A stretch of DNA of 13,791 nucleotides, taken from the NCBI GenBank assembly GCA_036499545.1, contig DASYDR010000194.1, forward strand, positions 1-13,791, in the 5' to 3' direction. The DNA is from Plastoroseomonas sp036499545. GTDB taxonomy: Bacteria > Pseudomonadota > Alphaproteobacteria > Acetobacterales > Acetobacteraceae. Position 1 is the stretch's first letter. Every line of letters starts with the position of its first letter. The notes beneath the pieces are model-generated. The model was not told the origin of the DNA. It ran no database searches and saw nothing but the letters and a program-made list of their open reading frames with translations. This document shows positions 13,423 to 13,791 of the stretch, piece after piece. Both the position numbers and the translations under genes were made by a program.

Positions 13423-13791
13423 ATGAAGAGACGGGGGTTTCTGCAGGGGCTCGGGCTGACCGCCGGCCTGGCCATGCCCGCGACGCTGCGTGCCGCCGGC
13501 CAGACGACCTTGCGCTTCGTGCCGCAGACCGACCTGGCCATTCTCGACCCCATCGTGACCACGGCCTTCGCGACCCGCAACCACGCCTACATGGTCTTCG
13601 ACACGCTCTACGGCATGGATGCGGGCTTCCAGCCGCAGCCGCAGATGGTCGCGGGCCATCGGGTCGAGAATGACGGGCTGCTCTGGGAACTCACGCTGCG
13701 CGACGGGCTGTTCTGGCATGACGGCGCACCCGTCCTCGCCCGCGACTGCGTCGCGAGCATTCGCCGCTGGGCCCGGCGGGACCCCTTCGGC
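13423..13791 (+). CDS. ABC transporter substrate-binding protein, family 5 (3' end outside window)
   Basis: The first 123 residues of a periplasmic solute-binding protein of the dipeptide/oligopeptide/nickel type (SBP_bac_5) are present and the frame runs off the window. The N-terminus has a twin-arginine-like RRGFLQGLG followed by a hydrophobic stretch and an AxA-type site (LRAAG), suggesting export, possibly by Tat. The body shows family features: LRFVPQTDLAILDPIVTT, YMVFDTLYGMD, and LLWELTLRDGLFWHDGAPV followed by ARDCVASIRRW. GGAGTGAGG five to ten bases before the ATG is a strong ribosome binding site. It is divergent from the GntR gene. Permease and ATPase genes would be expected just beyond the window. 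The ligand is likely a peptide-like or amide compound handled by the neighbouring hydrolases, but this is inferred. Confidence 0.93.
   Translation, partial: MKRRGFLQGLGLTAGLAMPATLRAAGQTTLRFVPQTDLAILDPIVTTAFATRNHAYMVFDTLYGMDAGFQPQPQMVAGHRVENDGLLWELTLRDGLFWHDGAPVLARDCVASIRRWARRDPFG

Overview
The window is GC-rich chromosomal DNA (by eye well above 60% GC, with G/C dominating third codon positions) packed with metabolic genes. Gene content suggests a soil or environmental alphaproteobacterium, perhaps Acetobacteraceae (Roseomonas-like) or a relative. Supporting this are a Bug/TctC-type solute receptor, an FCD-type GntR regulator, SDR, MFS and peptide-type ABC transport genes, and frequent ATGA/GTGA gene overlaps. 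The taxonomic call is inference. I saw no rRNA, tRNA, CRISPR array, insertion sequence or phage gene.

Layout. (1) At 2-769 (+) is the C-terminal half of an MFS metabolite:H+ symporter, cut by the window edge. (2) At 794-1446 (-) is a two-gene toxin-antitoxin-like module: a small antitoxin-like protein followed by a PIN-domain nuclease. Its leader carries two copies of a CCCGATCGG palindrome. (3) At 1553-6101 (-) is a tight five-gene catabolic operon. In transcription order it encodes a ThDP-enzyme Pyr-domain subunit, a ThDP-enzyme PP-domain subunit, a Bug-type periplasmic receptor, a D-2-hydroxyacid dehydrogenase and an MmgE/PrpD-family protein. (4) Divergent from it, at 6195-8712 (+), are eutB and eutC (B12-dependent ethanolamine ammonia-lyase) and arfB (ribosome rescue hydrolase), all joined by 4-base ATGA overlaps. 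(5) At 8812-9564 (-) is an SDR oxidoreductase, convergent with arfB. (6) At 9819-12400 (+) are a beta-lactamase-fold serine hydrolase and a COG3618-type amidohydrolase/lactonase. They converge on a GntR/FCD regulator with an apparent second winged helix (12404-13306, -). (7) Divergent from the regulator, at 13423 to the window end (+), is the start of a family-5 ABC solute-binding protein.

How the parts may work together. The five-gene operon looks like uptake and oxidation/decarboxylation of an unknown hydroxy- or oxo-carboxylate: receptor, 2-hydroxyacid to 2-oxoacid, two-subunit ThDP decarboxylase, PrpD-type hydratase or isomerase. The arrangement partly recalls sulfolactate/sulfopyruvate pathways, but the set is not the textbook one. 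The right-hand locus looks like import and hydrolysis of an amide-, ester- or lactone-containing compound, controlled by the GntR protein. Related TTGT-N10-ACA elements lie upstream of the serine hydrolase and between the regulator and the ABC gene, consistent with a shared regulon. The substrates of both systems cannot be read from the sequence.
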